IMG/VR virus record: IMGVR_UViG_3300042731_002777
Location: 1-26,805 of that record
From: a virus
DNA length: 26,805 nt
Strand: one strand, 5' to 3'
In this document: positions 26,769 through 26,805 of the stretch, one piece after another
How the letters are laid out: every line of letters starts with the position of its first letter
How positions within the stretch are numbered: the first letter of the stretch is position 1
Program-made: the position numbers and the translations under genes
The notes under the pieces: generated by a model
What the model saw: only the letters and a program-made list of their open reading frames with translations
Databases searched by the model: none
What the model was told of the DNA's origin: nothing

Positions 26769-26805
26769 TTTAATTGTATTAGTTTTAATTTTTATTATTG
26801 TTAGA
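26755..26805 (+). CDS. 5' end of an exported or membrane protein (runs off window)
   Basis: ATG 26755 inside the end of the preceding gene opens a frame to the window edge: MLKNSLIVLVLIFIIVR. This is a signal peptide or membrane anchor; nothing else can be said. Confidence 0.5.
   Translation, partial: MLKNSLIVLVLIFIIVR

Noticed and set aside
1-26805. The window as an alphaproteobacterial chromosome segment
   Set aside because: infC, rpsU, clpS, guaC and ssrA are not in their usual operons, most genes are tiny orphans with stop/start overlaps, and late-type boxes occur repeatedly. Without a structural phage gene in view this remains a likelihood, not proof.

Overview
This AT-rich, gene-dense window most resembles part of a T4-like myovirus genome whose host is an alphaproteobacterium, plausibly marine SAR11 (a pelagimyophage-like virus). 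Four things point there. Small, mostly unrecognised genes are packed with 1-4 bp stop/start overlaps. NATAAATA boxes like T4 late promoters precede several genes. The mix of SleB-type hydrolase, HNH nuclease, Hsp20, bS21 and a curli cluster is known from cyano- and pelagimyophages. The tmRNA is circularly permuted (two-piece), as in Alphaproteobacteria, with an ANDNFA-type tag. No capsid, tail, terminase or polymerase gene lies in the window, so the phage assignment is inference. Almost everything is on the + strand; one gene is on the - strand.

Layout. 1-5171: short probable early modules, each behind a near-identical sigma70-like promoter (TTGACA-N17-TATATT-N5-TGTA), carrying an HNH nuclease, a ParB/Srx-fold protein and many small unknowns. 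5199-9244: SleB-type cell-wall hydrolase, a zeta-toxin-like P-loop kinase with a possible capsid-targeting leader, a degenerate SNase-fold protein, a large membrane coiled-coil protein and an unknown. 9254-12260: a translation, proteostasis and nucleotide block with IF-3, bS21, Hsp20, ClpS and GMP reductase. 12289-15510: a PD-(D/E)XK-like protein with a possible capsid-targeting leader, two DUF1127-type small proteins, a small coiled-coil protein, YqgE/AlgH, two unknowns, the permuted tmRNA and another unknown.

15537-18263: a 12-gene operon without intergenic gaps, encoding small membrane proteins, a CoxIV-like peptide, a complete pseudoazurin (blue copper protein) and a DoxX-like membrane protein. 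This is the best candidate for an undescribed auxiliary system, a respiratory electron-transfer module by analogy with cyanophage plastocyanin. 18402-19962: a porin-like beta-barrel, a two-TM protein and a small possible barrel protein. 19966-20429: two small genes behind another sigma70-like promoter. 20476-24230: a curli block csgF-csgG-curlin-FecR-curlin behind a perfect late promoter. 24256-26805: an autotransporter-like outer-membrane protein, a minus-strand YfiM/VanZ-like envelope protein and more exported proteins.

How it may work together (inference). Early genes fire from host-type promoters. IF-3, bS21, tmRNA and ClpS could retune host ribosomes and proteolysis, and GuaC could redirect guanine nucleotides. 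The pseudoazurin operon could sustain respiration. Late genes remodel the envelope with curli and barrels and may supply proteins packaged in the virion.
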